64,000 bases of DNA. It comes from Flavobacterium beibuense F44-8. GTDB taxonomy: Bacteria > Bacteroidota > Bacteroidia > Flavobacteriales > Flavobacteriaceae. Below are positions 1 through 9,087 of this stretch, piece by piece (the stretch's first letter is position 1; the number at the start of each line of letters is the position of its first letter). The notes below the pieces were generated by a model that was not told the DNA's origin, did no database searches, and saw nothing but the letters and a program-made list of their open reading frames with translations. A program made the position numbers and the translations under genes. The stretch is taken from the NCBI RefSeq assembly GCF_000769915.1, contig NZ_JRLV01000007.1:1-64000 (forward strand). The letters run 5' to 3'.

Positions 1-75
1 TGAGATTCTTCCTATCGTCAGAATGACAAACGGTACCCATAAATAGATTGCTTAGTACCTCGCAATGACACAGCG
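1..75. repeat. Dispersed intergenic repeats (two families)
   Basis: Positions 1-27 carry a sequence that recurs exactly at 806-832 and nearly so at 16086-16111 (core ATTCTTCCTATCGTCAGAAT). Positions 45-69 carry a second family (core GCTTAGTACCTCGCAATGAC) that recurs at 697-721 and in worn form at 848-872, 2061-2086 and 15771-15801. The second family resembles the widespread 'GTCATTGCGAG...GAAGCAATCT' class of short bacterial intergenic repeats, read on the other strand. No open frame is supported here. Confidence 0.8.
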
Positions 76-95
76 GTATTATAACAGACTACTAA

Positions 96-133
96 AAACA
101 AAACCCCTTAGCGAAAACTAAGGGGTTTTGTTT
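96..133. terminator. Bidirectional intrinsic terminator
   Basis: A 16-bp perfect inverted repeat (96-111 with 118-133, six-base loop) has a CCCCTTAG/CTAAGGGG core and A/T-rich flanks on both sides, so it can terminate from either direction. It lies 58 nt beyond the stop of the minus-strand membrane protein gene at 192-542. Confidence 0.85.
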
Positions 134-191
134 ATTTTTAAATTTTTAGATATTTCGGCTACACTGCGTTTCGCTCAATATGACAGAGAAA

Positions 192-542
192 TTAATTCCC
201 AAAGAATTCTATTTTCATAGTACCCCCGGCAACCGAAGCTACTTTAGCGTATACCTTGTCTTTCTTTACCCTTTTGTAAAGGTCTTTATCGTTTATTACA
301 GCAAGCTGATCCTGTTTTGAGGTGTCCTGCTTGGCATATACCAGTACGGTTGTTCCATCAGGTTGAGGTACCATTTCGAGCTTATCGGCATAACGTAGCC
401 CAAATTTCTCTACAAGCTCCTGTAGGTTTGCACTGTATTCCGGTTTATTACCTGGTTTTATATAGCTTGAATTTCTTTTGCTCCACTCGCGGGAAATAAA
501 ATAAATTACAAGAGCCGCTCCCATTACTACAAAAAGTTCCAT
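192..542 (-). CDS. Small single-pass membrane protein, unknown function
   Basis: A 116-residue protein with one N-terminal hydrophobic helix (about residues 1-15, MELFVVMGAALVIYFIS) followed by a soluble, charged domain rich in Lys and Asp. I do not recognise the family. The start is the ATG at 542. The frame is open to a TTG at 560, but that TTG lies inside the -7 box of a strong promoter (558-565), so it cannot be in the mRNA. The gene appears monocistronic, between that promoter and the terminator at 96-133. Confidence 0.7.
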   Translation of the reverse strand: MELFVVMGAALVIYFISREWSKRNSSYIKPGNKPEYSANLQELVEKFGLRYADKLEMVPQPDGTTVLVYAKQDTSKQDQLAVINDKDLYKRVKKDKVYAKVASVAGGTMKIEFFGN

Positions 543-557
543 AATTATAAATTTTCC

Positions 558-587
558 CAAATGTAAAAATTAAGGGAATACAACAAA
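558..587 (-). promoter_or_regulatory. Bacteroidetes-type promoter for the 192-542 gene
   Basis: On the minus strand TTTG (584-587) is followed after 18 nt by TACATTTG (558-565). This is an exact match to the Bacteroidetes -33/-7 consensus (TTTG, TAnnTTTG). Transcription would start around 551-553, leaving a leader of about ten bases before the ATG at 542. Confidence 0.75.
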
Positions 588-639
588 GAAAAAAGTACTG
601 TATTTTGAGTTTCTTTACGCTACAGAGCCTAAAGCCGGT

Positions 640-875
640 TGCTTACTCCTGCTGTCATTGCGAGCGTAATGCAATGAAGCGTGGCAATCTCACTACAGAT
701 TGCTTCGTACCTCGCAATGACTGGGTAATTGTCATTCTGATTGCAGCGATAGCGGAAAGAAGAATCTAAATACAAAAAGATTTCTCCAAAAGGTCGAAAT
801 GGAAATGAGATTCTTCCTATCGTCAGAATGACATGCAGTAGCCATAATAAATTGCTTTGTACCTCGCAATATAAT
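640..875. repeat. Cluster of dispersed intergenic repeats
   Basis: This gene-free stretch contains several short repeat units in both orientations: a GCAATGA unit near 660-721, a GTCATTCTGA...GAAGAATCT unit at 732-767, GATTTCTCCAAAAGGTCGAAA at about 780-800 (recurring as GATTTCTCCACAAGGTCGAAA near 1990), and an exact copy (806-832) of the repeat at 1-27. There is no coding capacity or promoter that I can see. Confidence 0.75.
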
Positions 876-924
876 AGTAGTTTAGAATTTTATCTATACA
901 GATAAAAATAGGCTTTAAAACAAA

Positions 925-950
925 AAACCCTTAGATTTCTCTAAGGGTTT
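925..950 (-). terminator. Intrinsic terminator of the tRNA-His gene
   Basis: An 11-bp perfect stem (925-935 with 940-950, loop TTTC) is followed on the minus strand by a T-rich run. It lies 10 nt beyond the 3' end of the tRNA. Confidence 0.85.
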
Positions 951-959
951 CTATTTAGG

Positions 960-1034
<75 letters not shown>

Positions 1035-1109
1035 ATCTGTTTTGCGAGTGCAAATATAGTATAGCTCTACGTTTCCTGCAAATAAATATACAAAAAAAAT
1101 TGCACTTTT

Positions 1110-1826
1110 TTACACTAAATCAGTTAAGCTGTTGACAGCCACATACCTTTCAACCGTAAAGCCTTCGGCATATTCGCTATTTATTAGCCTTCCTAAGTCC
1201 TGCGCGCGGTACAAAATGCTTTCTTTAAAGTTTTTTGTAGCGATTGGCGTAACAGGTTCGTCGCTGTTTGGATCATAAAATTGCGACTTATATGCCATAA
1301 GTGAAGCCACTTTTGTGTCCATAAATCCGGTAACATCCACAACGAAATCAGGCGTAAGGTTTTTCCATTGTATGTAATGGTATACCAGTTTAGGCCTGTA
1401 AGCCTGCTGAGGTTCTCCGTTTAGCTCGGTCTCTATTTTGCGAAGCCCCGAAAGGAAGCATGCATCACTAACCAGTTTGCTACCCTTACCGTGGTCTATA
1501 TGGCGGTCGTCTACCGCATTGCAAATCACGATTTCAGGCTGGTACTTACGAATCATTTTGATAACCTCAAGTTGGTGTTTTTCGTCGTTTGTAAAAAATC
1601 CGTCACGAAAACGAAGGTTTTCCCTTACGGAAACTCCCAGAATTTTAGCCGCTTCGGCAGCCTCTTCATCACGAATTTCGGCAGTACCGCGTGTGCCCAG
1701 TTCGCCACGGGTTAAATCAACAATACCAACGGTTTTACCAAGAGAAATTTCTTTTGCTATGGTTGCTCCACAGCTTAGCTCCACATCATCAGGATGTGCG
1801 CCAAATACAAGTATATCGAGTTTCAT
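1110..1826 (-). CDS. bshB1: Bacillithiol biosynthesis deacetylase BshB1
   Basis: A 238-residue LmbE/PIG-L-family zinc hydrolase. In bacillithiol synthesis BshB1 removes the acetyl group from N-acetylglucosaminyl-malate before BshC adds cysteine. The zinc and catalytic motif AHPDD is at residues 10-14, and the second metal-site motif RHIDH, with His109 and His112, at 108-112. The strand-helix opening MKLDILVFGAHPDDVE is typical of the BshB1 branch, and length matches the family. The ATG at 1826 sits 20 nt downstream of an exact -7 box. No bshA or bshC is adjacent. LmbE homologues have other roles, but the sequence pattern favours BshB1. Confidence 0.93.
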   Translation of the reverse strand: MKLDILVFGAHPDDVELSCGATIAKEISLGKTVGIVDLTRGELGTRGTAEIRDEEAAEAAKILGVSVRENLRFRDGFFTNDEKHQLEVIKMIRKYQPEIVICNAVDDRHIDHGKGSKLVSDACFLSGLRKIETELNGEPQQAYRPKLVYHYIQWKNLTPDFVVDVTGFMDTKVASLMAYKSQFYDPNSDEPVTPIATKNFKESILYRAQDLGRLINSEYAEGFTVERYVAVNSLTDLV

Positions 1827-1846
1827 TATTATTTTTTTGAGTGGTG

Positions 1847-1854
1847 CAAAGATA
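1847..1854 (-). promoter_or_regulatory. -7 promoter element of bshB1
   Basis: TATCTTTG on the minus strand matches TAnnTTTG exactly and lies 20 nt before the bshB1 ATG. No convincing -33 TTG is visible at the expected spacing. Confidence 0.55.
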
Positions 1855-1899
1855 CGGACTTTGGTTTATATAGAGTAGCTTAGAGACTGAGTGCCTTTA

Positions 1900-2125
1900 A
1901 TAGATTGTTTTGCACTTCACAATAACATAGTGCTTTGTCATTTCGATACGGAATGAAATGGAGTGAGAAATCTAATCCATATACAAAGAGATTTCTCCAC
2001 AAGGTCGAAATGGAAAGAAGATTTCTCCTATCGTCGAAATGACATATAATATCTGTAATAGATTACTTTGTACCTTGTAATGACGGAGTGCTTTGTCATT
2101 CTGACGAGAGGAAGAATCTTATTTA
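1900..2125. repeat. Cluster of dispersed intergenic repeats
   Basis: The gap between bshB1 and the isochorismate synthase gene holds worn copies of the same families as 640-875: GTCATTTCGATACGGAATGA at about 1938, GATTTCTCCACAAGGTCGAAA near 1990, TTTCTCCTATCGTCGAAATGA near 2025, AGATTACTTTGTACCTTGTA near 2062, and GTCATTCTGACGAGAGGAAG near 2096. Units occur in both orientations. Nothing coding is seen. Confidence 0.75.
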
Positions 2126-2150
2126 AAATTCAGCATTTAGAATAAAGCTA

Positions 2151-3212
2151 TTAAAGTACCCTTCGCATGGTCATGCTCTTGTTTACTGTTTCTATAAATT
2201 CTTTTTCGGGGTTACTGTCTTTGGTTATTCCACAACCTATAAACAACTGAGCTACATTGCCGTTTATCTTCATGCAGCGCAGGTTTACGAACAAATCGGT
2301 TTGAGCCTGTTTACCTGTTGCAAAATCACGGTTTAACTCACCCAGAAAGCCCGAATAGTATTCGCGGTTATAGTCCTCGTTATCCAGTATAAACTGTTTA
2401 GCTTTGGTTTTAGGCAGTCCGCATACCGCAGGTGTTGGGTGCAGGGTTTGCAGTACTTCCTTTAAAAGGGAAGCCTCCTTAAGCTCTGCCGAAATATCGG
2501 TTTTAATATGCACTATGTTACCCGCCCTAAAGGTATAAGGCTGTGTGGTAGTAATCTGGTTGGTGTAATCCTTTAGTTCGTTTAAAATAAAGTCGGTCAC
2601 AAACTGTTGTTCCTCCTTTTCCTTATTTTCCCAAACGGCTTCCTCGTCTTCTTTATACAGCTGGGTTCCGGCAAGGGCTACGGTATGTATGGTATGGTTT
2701 TGTGCTTTAAGCAACTGCTCGGGCGTTGCCCCCATCCATAGTCCGCTTGCAGGGTGAAAAAACATATATTTAAATGCATTGGGATAAGCATACAGCAGGT
2801 TTTGGTATACCTTAGTAATATCGGTAACCGAAAGCTGCGCCATCTCACTGCGTGACGCCACCAGTTTACCAAATGCCCCTGTTTTTATAGCAGTAACGCA
2901 TCGGGCAACCAAGTCTTCAAAGCCTAACTTGGATTCTGGGTTTATTGCCACAGGTTGAGGTTCGGCCGGAGCAAACCCATTTGCCTCTATGGTTACCGTT
3001 ATCACATCGCTTTCCTGCATTGGGATAAACAGGTATTTATCTCCCTCAAACGGAGCGAACACAAAGCCCTGCTTGGTAAAATCGGTTAGGTAATACTCCT
3101 CAATATTGGTTTGGAAAATTCCGGTTACGGTAGCACTGCCTGGCTTGCTATAAACTGCAAACGGACGCTGCTCCTGTAACTGGTTTTGTATTTTTAAGAG
3201 TAAATCGGTCAT
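2151..3212 (-). CDS. menF: Isochorismate synthase (menaquinone pathway)
   Basis: A 353-residue chorismate-utilising enzyme that converts chorismate to isochorismate, the first committed step to menaquinone. The catalytic C-terminal domain spans about residues 95-353. It shows the general-base lysine in GKLVASR (Lys116), GATPEQLL (161-168), the LAGT motif (180-183), LHPTPAVCG (257-265), and GCGI with the Mg-binding glutamates near 337-341. The N-terminal 90 residues are divergent, as usual. A hotdog thioesterase gene lies 110 nt upstream on the same strand, which supports menaquinone rather than siderophore synthesis. EntC/DhbC-type use cannot be excluded from sequence alone. Confidence 0.92.
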   Translation of the reverse strand: MTDLLLKIQNQLQEQRPFAVYSKPGSATVTGIFQTNIEEYYLTDFTKQGFVFAPFEGDKYLFIPMQESDVITVTIEANGFAPAEPQPVAINPESKLGFEDLVARCVTAIKTGAFGKLVASRSEMAQLSVTDITKVYQNLLYAYPNAFKYMFFHPASGLWMGATPEQLLKAQNHTIHTVALAGTQLYKEDEEAVWENKEKEEQQFVTDFILNELKDYTNQITTTQPYTFRAGNIVHIKTDISAELKEASLLKEVLQTLHPTPAVCGLPKTKAKQFILDNEDYNREYYSGFLGELNRDFATGKQAQTDLFVNLRCMKINGNVAQLFIGCGITKDSNPEKEFIETVNKSMTMRRVL

Positions 3213-3322
3213 TATTTATGTGTATTCGTGGATTTGATTATTGCGTTACTTGACACACCTACCCCCTTTCAAGACGGGAGCTCATACATGCATTCAAATA
3301 AACAGATAACCGAATTAACAAA

Positions 3323-3748
3323 TCATCGTTTTCTTGGCAAAATCATATTGGTAATCTTGCAAAGCGAAATAAGGCGTCCCTGCTCGTCGGTTATTTTAAC
3401 TTCCCACAGGTGCAGGCTTCTGCCCTGGTGCACTATTCTTGCAGTACCGGTTACCACTCCGTCGCGCTTAGCTCTAACGTGATTGGCGCTAATCTCTATA
3501 CCTCTTGCCTCCTGCAGTTCAGGGTTTACAAACAGTAACGATGCCGCACTGCCCACGCTTTCGGCAAGAGCTACTGTTGCTCCGCCATGCAATAATCCCA
3601 TTGGCTGATGTACGCTTGGGTTAACCGGCATTTTGGCTTCCAGAAAGCCTTCACCGGCATCGGTATACACTATATTAAGGGTTTCCATTAAGGTATTTTT
3701 CGCAAAATCGTTGCACATTTTCAGTGCCTTTTCTTTATCAAATGCCAT
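3323..3748 (-). CDS. Hotdog-fold thioesterase (probable DHNA-CoA hydrolase)
   Basis: A 141-residue single hotdog domain of the PaaI/YdiI class. HGG at 54-56 begins the active-site helix, and Glu63 in ALAESVGS is at the position of the catalytic glutamate of E. coli YdiI/MenI. Its place just upstream of the isochorismate synthase gene points to hydrolysis of 1,4-dihydroxy-2-naphthoyl-CoA in menaquinone synthesis. The alternative is a phenylacetate-type acyl-CoA thioesterase, but no paa genes are in the window. TAACTTTA at 3767-3774 (minus) is a near-consensus -7 box before the ATG. Confidence 0.85.
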   Translation of the reverse strand: MAFDKEKALKMCNDFAKNTLMETLNIVYTDAGEGFLEAKMPVNPSVHQPMGLLHGGATVALAESVGSAASLLFVNPELQEARGIEISANHVRAKRDGVVTGTARIVHQGRSLHLWEVKITDEQGRLISLCKITNMILPRKR

Positions 3749-3952
3749 GTATAATAATTTAAAGGGTAAAGTTACGAAAAGCCCTGTACACTTAAATAAA
3801 AGACATGAGATAATAGACTGAAGAATGTTTTAAATACTGATTTTAAATTTTGTGCGGATTAACCATAAACTAAATGACAATTTTCTCCGTTTACCATACA
3901 GCCGCTTTTTTACTTTTTAAATTAATGCTACATTTACCAAAAATTGTTATTT

Positions 3953-5509
3953 ATGCGCTATAGCTTACTATTGTTTTTCTTTGGTGTATTTGTGCTTACG
4001 TTTACCTCATGCCGTGATGATTTTGAGTTTGAACCAAGCCAGGGCGGACTGGAGTTTTCCAGAGATACTGTGTATCTTGATACCGTATTTACCAATATTG
4101 GGTCCAGCACCTATACATTAAAAGTATACAACCGTGGCGATAAAGATATTAACATACCTACCCTAACCCTTGGACAGGGAGAGAATTCCAAATACCGACT
4201 AATGGTAGACGGTGTACCGGGGCGCGTATTTAACAACGTAGAGCTTATGGCCCACGACAGTATGTTTGTTTTTGTGGAAACTACCATAAACTATGACGAG
4301 TTTGTTAATACCGAAAATACTTTTTTATATACTGATCAGATAGAGTTTCACAGTACACAAATGGCTCCGCAAAAAGTTGAGCTGGTTACACTGGTGCAGG
4401 ATGCCGTGTTTTTATACCCTCAGCGTAATGACGAGGGCATGTATGAAAGTATTCCTGTTAGTGAAACCGATGATACTCAGATTTATGGTTTTAACCTTAA
4501 TGAAGACGAAAACGGTAACGAACTGATTTGGACCGATGCTAAGCCTTATGTGGTATATGGCTATGCAGCAGTACCTAACGGAAAAACACTTAACGTTAGG
4601 AAAGGTGCACATATCCATTTTCACGAAAACTCAGGACTTATTGTACGTAATGATGCCCGCCTTAATATTGGTAATATTAACGACCCTGCAACAGAGGAGA
4701 ATACCGTAATTATTGAAGGGGATCGCCTTGAGCCTGATTTTGCCGATATACCAGGACAATGGGGAGCACTTTGGCTACAGGAAGGCTCTACATCAAATAT
4801 TTGTAATGTAATTATTAAAAACTCAACCGTAGGTATACTGGCCGAAGGTAACAACGGAACAGCTATATCGCTAAGGCTTCGCAATACACAAATATATAAC
4901 TCCACTAATGTGGGACTACTTTCACGTAACTCTACCATATATGGTGAAAATGTGGTTATAAACTCAGCCGGACAGGCAGCTTTTGCCGGTACACTGGGCG
5001 GTATATACCAGTTTAGACACTGTACTTTTGCCAATTACTTTAACAGCTTTAATCAGGTACCTGTACTTTTAAGCGATTATCTGGAAACAACAGATGCTAT
5101 TTTGGTAAACAGCTTTAATGCAAGCTTTGAAAACTGTATAATGTATGGTTCATCAAACTTCGGTATATTGTTTGACCGTGTAGGCGACCTGCCTTTTGAA
5201 TACACCTTCACTAATTGCTTTATTAAATTTATAGACAACATTAATAGATTTACAAACGACCCTATGTACAATTTTGGTGATCAGTCGTTATATACAGGCT
5301 GTACCATAGCGCAAAACAGTACTACTTACAGGCCGTTTTTTGAAGATCCTAACAATAATAAGCTGAACATTAGTGACGAGTCGGCCGCTAATGCTTTAGG
5401 AAAACCATCGGTAGCAACCATAGTACCTTTTGATATTGTACAAACCCAAAGAAACCTTACAGCACCCGATGCCGGAGCTTATGAAAGCGCTGTTTTCGGA
5501 GAAGATTAA
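3953..5509 (+). CDS. Beta-helix lipoprotein, unknown function
   Basis: A 518-residue predicted lipoprotein. The ATG at 3953 gives a clean type II signal peptide ending TFTSC (Cys20); the TTG at 3944 would only add three residues. After an N-terminal beta-sandwich-like region (about 25-150) comes a run of short beta-strand repeats (about 225-400) with regularly spaced N and G residues, e.g. NTQIYNSTNVGLLSRNSTIY, typical of a right-handed parallel beta-helix. It is probably anchored in the outer membrane and surface or periplasm facing. No catalytic motif is evident, so I give no enzymatic role. Confidence 0.85.
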   Translation: MRYSLLLFFFGVFVLTFTSCRDDFEFEPSQGGLEFSRDTVYLDTVFTNIGSSTYTLKVYNRGDKDINIPTLTLGQGENSKYRLMVDGVPGRVFNNVELMAHDSMFVFVETTINYDEFVNTENTFLYTDQIEFHSTQMAPQKVELVTLVQDAVFLYPQRNDEGMYESIPVSETDDTQIYGFNLNEDENGNELIWTDAKPYVVYGYAAVPNGKTLNVRKGAHIHFHENSGLIVRNDARLNIGNINDPATEENTVIIEGDRLEPDFADIPGQWGALWLQEGSTSNICNVIIKNSTVGILAEGNNGTAISLRLRNTQIYNSTNVGLLSRNSTIYGENVVINSAGQAAFAGTLGGIYQFRHCTFANYFNSFNQVPVLLSDYLETTDAILVNSFNASFENCIMYGSSNFGILFDRVGDLPFEYTFTNCFIKFIDNINRFTNDPMYNFGDQSLYTGCTIAQNSTTYRPFFEDPNNNKLNISDESAANALGKPSVATIVPFDIVQTQRNLTAPDAGAYESAVFGED

Positions 5510-5540
5510 CAATTATTCAACCGAAATAATATATTTTTCA

Positions 5541-5548
5541 TAATTTTG
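5541..5548 (+). promoter_or_regulatory. -7 promoter element of the DUF1579 gene
   Basis: TAATTTTG matches TAnnTTTG exactly and lies 27 nt before the ATG at 5576. No -33 TTG stands at 17-23 nt. Confidence 0.45.
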
Positions 5549-5575
5549 TTTAACAACTCTCAAAAACAAACAATT

Positions 5576-6220
5576 ATGAAAAAAATCTTTATTACCTTAT
5601 CGGCCGTAGCTTTGTGCTTTGCTTCCTGTAAAAAAGAAGAGAAAATGGATTCGGGTGAACCTATGATGAATGATACGGTTCCAACTGAAGAGCCGGCACC
5701 AATGGTTGAAATGGATTCTGCCACTGTAGCAAATGCCTGGAACGAATATATGACTCCCGGTGAAGCACACAAGATGATGGCAAATGAAGAAGGGAAATGG
5801 AACTGCGAAATGACTTTTTGGATGGGACCAGATGCTCCTCCACAAAAAGAAACATCGAGCTGTGAAATTAAAATGATACTTGACGGACGTTATCAGCAAT
5901 CTACCTACACCGGCGACATGATGGGAATGCCGTTTGAAGGTATTTCAACAGTTGCTTATGACAATGCAACAAATGAATATGTCTCTACATGGATTGACAA
6001 CATGGGGACCGGTATGATGGTAATGAGAGGTACCTTTAACGGTAATACCAGAACCACTACCCTAAACGGCACCATGGTAGACCCTGTTACCAAAACCGTT
6101 AAAGAAGTTCGTGAGCTCTATGATATAGTTGATGAGAACACTCGTAAAATGCAAATGTTTGAAACCCCAAAAGGTGGTAAAAAATACAAAAGCATGGAAA
6201 TTATAATGACAAGAAAATAA
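5576..6220 (+). CDS. DUF1579-type lipoprotein
   Basis: A 214-residue lipoprotein. The signal peptide ends CFASC (Cys18), followed by an acidic, Met- and Pro-rich linker (residues 22-50) and then a DUF1579-like beta domain, with the GKWNCEMTFWMGPDA opening and repeated strands ending in RTTTLNGTMVDPVT. Function is unknown in the family, which resembles lipocalin-like barrels. The ATG at 5576 is chosen because it begins the signal peptide. The gene is followed by a terminator and looks monocistronic. Confidence 0.85.
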   Translation: MKKIFITLSAVALCFASCKKEEKMDSGEPMMNDTVPTEEPAPMVEMDSATVANAWNEYMTPGEAHKMMANEEGKWNCEMTFWMGPDAPPQKETSSCEIKMILDGRYQQSTYTGDMMGMPFEGISTVAYDNATNEYVSTWIDNMGTGMMVMRGTFNGNTRTTTLNGTMVDPVTKTVKEVRELYDIVDENTRKMQMFETPKGGKKYKSMEIIMTRK

Positions 6221-6264
6221 TCTTTATTTTTTAGAATTATTCCCCCGAATAATTTTAAATCCCC

Positions 6265-6295
6265 AATCCCGCCCATAAACGGCGGGATTTTTTAT
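6265..6295 (+). terminator. Intrinsic terminator
   Basis: Stem AATCCCGCC (6265-6273) with GGCGGGATT (6281-6289) and a T-run, 45 nt after the DUF1579 gene. Confidence 0.9.
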
Positions 6296-6442
6296 AAATT
6301 ATACACATCATATTACGTTATTCCGTAATATAATAATCATAAAATCGATTAAGTGTAAATGAATTAGGTTAAAAAGTGTTAATTTTTTTATCATTATTTA
6401 AGACGCAATGCTTAAATTTACAAAAAACCAAATCACACCACA

Positions 6443-6790
6443 ATGAGCGATCAGGGAACATCATTTTTATTCCTGTGCAAAAAAATGTATTTTGACGGTT
6501 ATACCCCGTCAAACAAAAACCTATACCGTTCTGAAAACTACCAAACACTATGTGGTTTAGCCCAGCAACTCATCACTAAAAGAGGAAACGAAGGTTTTGC
6601 TTTATACTTTTGTGAATCACAATATCTCGTAGATTTATGGGCTGCCCATTTTATACTGGAATACGGACACCCCACCGAGGTTATGAAAACAAGGGCATTG
6701 TATGTAGTAAACAAGTATGCACATATGTCCATCAAAATAAAATTAGCACAGGAAGAAAAAGCCTGGCTTAAAGAAAACGGATATGCATAA
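6443..6790 (+). CDS. Hypothetical protein, 115 residues
   Basis: A soluble, mixed alpha/beta-like protein rich in aromatic residues (MYFDGYTPSNKNLYRSENY), with no signal peptide or transmembrane helix and no motif that I recognise. A near-consensus -7 box (TAAATTTA) lies about 25 nt upstream. It stands alone between the DUF1579 terminator and lpxD. Confidence 0.65.
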   Translation: MSDQGTSFLFLCKKMYFDGYTPSNKNLYRSENYQTLCGLAQQLITKRGNEGFALYFCESQYLVDLWAAHFILEYGHPTEVMKTRALYVVNKYAHMSIKIKLAQEEKAWLKENGYA

Positions 6791-7050
6791 CCCCCTACTC
6801 CTCCCGCTCTCACTCACTTTGTCCAAAAGCTCAACCTAAAATCATTTAAATAAATAATATTAAATTATTACATTTTTATTATTTAATAGTAATCGCAGTA
6901 GTTTTTTAAAAATATTATATGTTAATTTGGCGTTAACATAAAAAAACAAACAATAATCATTAATTAGTAGTTACCTGATAAGACAGATAATTACCTAATA
7001 TTTTTAATCTTTTCTGTACCCTACCTGCAGGACTAATACCTCATGTGCTT

Positions 7051-8040
7051 ATGAAATCATACACGTTACAACAAATAAATGATATTATTAACGGTGTAAT
7101 AGAAGGAAACACTACTAACGAAGTAACGTCTCCCGAACAACTGGAACTGGCTAATGCCAACCAAATAACATTTATTGGTAATAAAAAGTATGAAAAACTT
7201 TGGGAAAAATCTAACGCCTGCATAGCTGTAGTAAACAAAGATATATCTATACAACCGGGAGACAACAGGGCTTTTATTAAGGTAAATAATGCCGACTTAG
7301 CCATGTCTCAAATACTGGAATTATTTGCACCGGCACCTCCGTGTTTTGAGCAGGATATTCACTCTTCTGCTACCATACATCCTAGCGCAAATTTAGGAAC
7401 TAATGTAAAAATAGGTGCAGGCAGCTATATTGGTGCTAATGTAACCATTGGCGATAATGTAGTTATTTATCCTAATGTAACTATACTTGATGAAAGTACA
7501 GTAGGAACAGGTACAACAATATGGTCGGGGACTGTAGTACGTGAACGCTGCATAATAGGTGCTTTTTGTATTTTACACCCTAACTGCACTATTGGTGCCG
7601 ATGGATTTGGGTTTAGACCATGCCCGCAACAGGGACTGGTTAAAGTACCACAAATTGGTAATGTAGTAATAGGTAACAAGGTAGAAATTGGCGCAGGTTC
7701 GTGCGTGGATCGCGGTAAGTTTAGCTCTACCATTATTGGCGACGGCTGTAAAATTGACAACTTAGTACAAATAGGTCACAACAGTGTTATGGGACGTTTT
7801 TGTATTATGGCCGGAAACAGTGGGCTGGCAGGATCGGTTACTCTGGGTGACGGAGTGGTTATAGGCGGAAGTGCCTCTATTAAAGACCACGTTACCATAG
7901 GTAGCGGTGCTGTTGTAGGAGCCGGTTCGGGTGTTACAGGTGATGTTGCTGCCGGGAAAACCGTTTTAGGCTACCCTGCTGTTGATGGAAGAGTAGCACT
8001 TAAACAATGGGCCATACTTAAAAGAATGGCAACCTCATAA
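7051..8040 (+). CDS. lpxD: UDP-3-O-acylglucosamine N-acyltransferase (LpxD)
   Basis: A 329-residue lipid A enzyme that adds the second hydroxyacyl chain to UDP-3-O-acyl-glucosamine from acyl-ACP. An N-terminal uridine-binding domain (about 1-100) is followed by a left-handed beta-helix of hexapeptide repeats (about 105-300), such as VTIGDNVVIY and VVIGNKVEIG. The catalytic histidine is His243 in QIGHN, matching His239 of the E. coli enzyme. I use the ATG at 7051; a GTG at 7045 is also in frame. No other lpx gene is adjacent, and flavobacteria often carry a second LpxD-like paralogue, so this could be either copy. It converges on the NYN gene with a one-base gap. Confidence 0.9.
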   Translation: MKSYTLQQINDIINGVIEGNTTNEVTSPEQLELANANQITFIGNKKYEKLWEKSNACIAVVNKDISIQPGDNRAFIKVNNADLAMSQILELFAPAPPCFEQDIHSSATIHPSANLGTNVKIGAGSYIGANVTIGDNVVIYPNVTILDESTVGTGTTIWSGTVVRERCIIGAFCILHPNCTIGADGFGFRPCPQQGLVKVPQIGNVVIGNKVEIGAGSCVDRGKFSSTIIGDGCKIDNLVQIGHNSVMGRFCIMAGNSGLAGSVTLGDGVVIGGSASIKDHVTIGSGAVVGAGSGVTGDVAAGKTVLGYPAVDGRVALKQWAILKRMATS

Positions 8041-8041
8041 A

Positions 8042-8794
8042 CTACCTTTTTTTAGATTTCTTTTTTACTAAAGGATGATTTAGTCCGTTTACAATGTTTT
8101 TAAGTATTTCATATTTAGGAAGGTTGTCAAACAATTGCGTGAGCGTTTTAAAGCCAAAAGCCCTGGGGTCAAAACTCGGATCTATTTTTCTTAGGTTAGA
8201 CCCTATGGTTGCAATATAAGCTTCCTCATCCTCATTTATGGAGATATCAAAAGCCTTATCAATTATAGCAGTGCTAATAGCAGGTTTTGGTTTAAGCCTT
8301 GCTTTAGCTTTTGCTGTAGCGGTTTTTGCAGGTTCGTCTTCTTCATCTTCAGGAATTATCTCCGAAATGTTTTCGGTATAGGTAAAAATCTCACACGACT
8401 GCACAAAGGCTACCGGAGTTTGCTTTTGGCCTATTCCCATAACAAATACACCGTCTTCCCTTATCCTTTTTGCCAGTCCGGTATAATCACTGTCACTGGA
8501 AACTATACAAAAACCTTCAACATTTTTACTGTGAAGTATATCCATAGCATCAATGATAAGGGAGCTGTCGGTTGAGTTTTTACCCGAAGTGTAAGCAAAT
8601 TTCTGTACAGGATTAAACGAATACTGATTAATAACCTCTTTCCACCCGTTCATTTGCGGAGTGGTCCAGTCGCCATATATTCTTCTTATAGTTGCCTTAC
8701 CATATTTAGAAACTTCTTCTATAATAGCCTGTATAAGCTTTGGCTGAGCATTATCGCCGTCTATAAGTACGGCTATATTAAATTTATTATCCAT
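8042..8794 (-). CDS. NYN-domain RNase-like protein with OST-HTH/LOTUS domain
   Basis: A 250-residue protein. Residues 5-140 form a NYN (PIN-like) nuclease domain with the expected acidic set: Asp12 and Asp14 in LIDGDN, Asp76 and Asp82 in STDSSLIIDAMD, and Asp101/Asp103 in SSDSDY. An acidic then Ala/Lys-rich linker (148-172) leads to a winged-helix OST-HTH/LOTUS-type domain (about 175-235), ending in a basic tail PLVKKKSKKR. NYN-LOTUS proteins are expected to act on RNA, but no target is known for this class. Its stop lies one base from the lpxD stop. Confidence 0.88.
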   Translation of the reverse strand: MDNKFNIAVLIDGDNAQPKLIQAIIEEVSKYGKATIRRIYGDWTTPQMNGWKEVINQYSFNPVQKFAYTSGKNSTDSSLIIDAMDILHSKNVEGFCIVSSDSDYTGLAKRIREDGVFVMGIGQKQTPVAFVQSCEIFTYTENISEIIPEDEEDEPAKTATAKAKARLKPKPAISTAIIDKAFDISINEDEEAYIATIGSNLRKIDPSFDPRAFGFKTLTQLFDNLPKYEILKNIVNGLNHPLVKKKSKKR

Positions 8795-9087
8795 TTTACT
8801 TTATTAAATAAACTACTGACATACAGGTAAAAAAACACCTTTATCAGATATTCAATAAAGATAGGCAACATATACGGGTTTAACACGCTAAACCATAAAG
8901 TTTTCGGTATACTGTAAAAGCAAAGGTATTATGAGGCTCAATCCAAACCAATAGACTACCTTTACACAAATCCTGAATCGTGTACAGATAGTTGTTGTTT
9001 AGGCATTATGTAGAAAAACTATCGTGAGACGGCATACTCAAAAAATTTGCTCTAACCCCATCACCTTACATCAAAAAGCAAATTATC

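Noticed and set aside
3228..3482. Plus-strand ORF between the isochorismate synthase and thioesterase genes
   Set aside because: It overlaps the antisense of the thioesterase gene and has unnatural composition. The gap itself (3213-3322) is only 110 nt.
4621..5034. 137-codon minus-strand ORF inside the beta-helix lipoprotein gene
   Set aside because: It is a shadow of a strongly supported plus-strand gene, with no promoter or family features.
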